From NCBI GenBank assembly GCA_017397205.1, contig JAFQJX010000160.1:1-6683 (forward strand): 6,683 nt of DNA. Reading direction: 5' to 3'. The position numbers were made by a program, and so were the translations under genes. Origin of the DNA: Clostridia bacterium. Lineage in GTDB: Bacteria > Bacillota > Clostridia > Oscillospirales > CAG-272. Within the stretch, counting starts at the first letter, position 1. Every line of letters begins with the position of its first letter. Shown here piece after piece: positions 5,328 to 6,683 of the stretch. A model generated the notes under the pieces. That model ran no database searches. It worked only from the letters and a program-made list of their open reading frames with translations, and had not been told where the DNA came from.

Positions 5328-6683
5328 ATGAAAAAGGAAGTCAGCGGATATCAGAGGTTGAAGCGGCGGGTTTTTGAAATTCTGGCGCCTACCACAAAGG
5401 GGGACGTGCCCTCCCTGCTTTGCGATATCTTTATTTGTGCGTTGGTGCTGATCTCTACTGCCGCGCTGATTGCGGAGCTGATTGGCGTTCCTGCGGGCGT
5501 GGGGCGCGTGCTGGCAACCGTGGAGCACGTCACGGTCTGCATCTTTGCCGTGGAATACCTCTTGCGGCTCTGGGTGTGCGACCTTGCCTATCCCGAATGC
5601 AAGAGCAAGCTCCAGGCGCTGAAGGAGTATATCACCTCCTTTGATTCGCTGATAGACCTGATTTTCATTGCATCCGTGGTCTTCTATCAGCTTCCCAAGC
5701 AGCTGATGTTTCTGCGCCTTGTCCGACTTGTCAAGCTGGCACATCTGACGAAGCTGTCCGAGTACATTCACGGCTCAAGCAAGCACCGCGAGAGAATGGA
5801 GCGGGTCAAGCGCCGCGTCAATGAAATCATTGACAAGAGCCATGAGCATGACAGGGTGTCCAAGGTGTACGATATCGTATCGGTCGTTCTGATTCTTTTG
5901 TCGGTCGCCTTTATTCTGGTAGAAACCTTCCCCATTCCGCCCCTCGCGCACAAGCTTCTTTACATATTTGAGGTTACGATTGCCGTTTTCTTTACGGTGG
6001 AATACGTGCTGCGCGTATGGACGGCGCCGATGGACTATCCCGAGCTGCGCCCCGACAAGGCGCGGATGCGGTATATCTTTTCCTTTATGTCCCTCGTGGA
6101 CCTGTTGTCCATTGTTCCCGTATTCGTTGCCAACCTGCCCACCGCCACGGGCATTATGAAGATATTCAAGCTGTGCAAGATTTTGCGCTTGGTCAAGGCA
6201 AGCCGCTACCTCAGCGGAATTGCCAACTTCGGGCGCGCTATTCAGGCAAAAAAGCGGCAGATTCTTCTTTCCGTGGTCGCCATTTGCGTCATGATTGTCA
6301 TCTGCTCGGTGCTCATGTATTCCTTTGAGAGCAAGGCACAGCCCGAGGTATTCAAGCACGGCTTCAGCGGAATTGCATACAGCTTTCAGGTGCTGATGGG
6401 CGGCGACGGAGAAATTGAGCCCATAACTGCCATTGGCAAGGGGCTTGCCACCCTGATGCTGCTGCTCGGCGGCTGTATGTTCGGCGTGCCGATTGCCATT
6501 GTTTCCACGGGCTTTGAGGATATGATTGCAGAGCAGGCGGGCGAGGAGGAGCCCTCCGCCGACGTCTACGAGCTGCTGAAGCAGTACGATTCCCTCTCCG
6601 ACGACGAGAAGCGGCACGTGCAGGCGTACGTTGCAGTGGATGCAGACGGCGGCACAGACACCCCCCACGGTGGCACAGACACC
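5328..6683 (+). CDS. Voltage-gated ion channel with tandem voltage sensors and one pore (3' end off window)
   Basis: 452 codons are visible from ATG 5328 (AAGGAG at 5314-5319, 8-nt spacing) with no stop before the edge. Order: voltage sensor 1 with S1 30-52, S2 61-84 (F73-x-x-E76, R80), S3 104-122 (D110) and S4 125-146 with basic residues every third position (R130, R133, K136, H139, K142). A very charged helical linker follows (148-178). Voltage sensor 2 has S1 179-201, S2 209-232 (F222-x-x-E225, R229), S3 250-270 (VDLL, D258) and S4 277-297 (K278, K281, K284, R287, K290, R293). Then come S5 311-333, a pore loop (about 343-366), S6 369-396 and an acidic cytosolic tail ending in a GGTDTPH repeat. 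The framework around the filter, including the downstream I-x-P-x-T, is K+-channel-like, but TVGYGD is replaced by MGGDGE (357-362). Standard bacterial Kv subunits have one sensor and about 250-300 residues. It should assemble as a tetramer in the cell membrane (family knowledge). Ion selectivity cannot be assigned from sequence. Confidence 0.9.
   Translation, partial: MKKEVSGYQRLKRRVFEILAPTTKGDVPSLLCDIFICALVLISTAALIAELIGVPAGVGRVLATVEHVTVCIFAVEYLLRLWVCDLAYPECKSKLQALKEYITSFDSLIDLIFIASVVFYQLPKQLMFLRLVRLVKLAHLTKLSEYIHGSSKHRERMERVKRRVNEIIDKSHEHDRVSKVYDIVSVVLILLSVAFILVETFPIPPLAHKLLYIFEVTIAVFFTVEYVLRVWTAPMDYPELRPDKARMRYIFSFMSLVDLLSIVPVFVANLPTATGIMKIFKLCKILRLVKASRYLSGIANFGRAIQAKKRQILLSVVAICVMIVICSVLMYSFESKAQPEVFKHGFSGIAYSFQVLMGGDGEIEPITAIGKGLATLMLLLGGCMFGVPIAIVSTGFEDMIAEQAGEEEPSADVYELLKQYDSLSDDEKRHVQAYVAVDADGGTDTPHGGTDT
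6648..6683 (+). repeat. Start of a 21-bp in-frame tandem repeat (7-residue GGTDTPH) in the channel tail
   Basis: GGCACAGACACC occurs at 6651-6662 and again at 6672-6683, a period of 21 bp. It encodes GGTDTPH followed by GGTDT (residues 441-452). The window stops exactly at the end of the second copy, so the total number of units is unknown. Confidence 0.6.

Noticed and set aside
6396..6413. Possibility that the odd filter is caused by a frameshift or sequencing slip
   Set aside because: The reading frame is continuous, with family-like sequence on both sides (S5 before, I-E-P-I-T and S6 after) and no compensating indels needed, so a real substitution is more likely.
5775..6668. 297-codon open frame on the minus strand opposite the channel gene
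   Set aside because: The plus strand encodes unmistakable voltage-sensor and pore motifs. The antisense product is low-complexity and polar with no recognisable pattern or ribosome binding site.

Overview
The window looks like a chromosomal stretch from a fairly GC-rich member of the Firmicutes, most likely a Clostridia lineage of the gut type (inference). The reasons are strong AAGGAG/GGAGG ribosome binding sites, textbook sigma-A promoters, T-tailed hairpin terminators, a DUF6512-type membrane protein, and multi-pass membrane proteins with the 'PDALAxxL' motif. No rRNA, tRNA, CRISPR array, transposase or phage structural gene is visible. No gene-free stretch exceeds about 190 bases.

Layout. 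Nt 8-2120 (+): a two-gene membrane operon of unknown function, ending at a strong bidirectional hairpin terminator (2182-2218). Nt 2229-2858: a compact AT-rich module of two divergent genes, a small Arc-like ribbon-helix-helix DNA-binding protein (-) and a SLOG/YspA-type Rossmann protein (+). They share a 108-bp control region that is about 20% G+C and carries GTATAC repeats. The module is closed on its other side by a second bidirectional terminator (2875-2905). Nt 2986-4422 (-): an O-antigen ligase/polymerase-like membrane protein driven by a near-consensus promoter. Nt 4613-5137 (+): a DUF6512-type membrane protein with its own terminator. Nt 5328 to the window end (+): an ion-channel gene, open at the 3' edge, behind a near-consensus sigma-A promoter.

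The most striking item is the ion-channel gene. Its 452 visible codons encode two complete, recognisable voltage-sensor domains in tandem, each with an F-x-x-E S2, an S3 aspartate and an S4 with basic residues at every third position. A single S5-pore loop-S6 module follows. The pore loop lies in a K+-channel-like framework, but the TVGYGD filter position reads MGGDGE. A VSD-VSD-pore subunit with an acidic, tyrosine-free filter is unusual and is the best candidate here for something not described.

The genes do not form one pathway. Apart from the first pair and the divergent regulator/SLOG pair, each is a separate transcription unit bounded by its own promoter or terminator. The theme is cell envelope: five of the seven proteins are integral membrane proteins. 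The AT-rich regulator/SLOG pair looks like a small acquired and insulated cassette.
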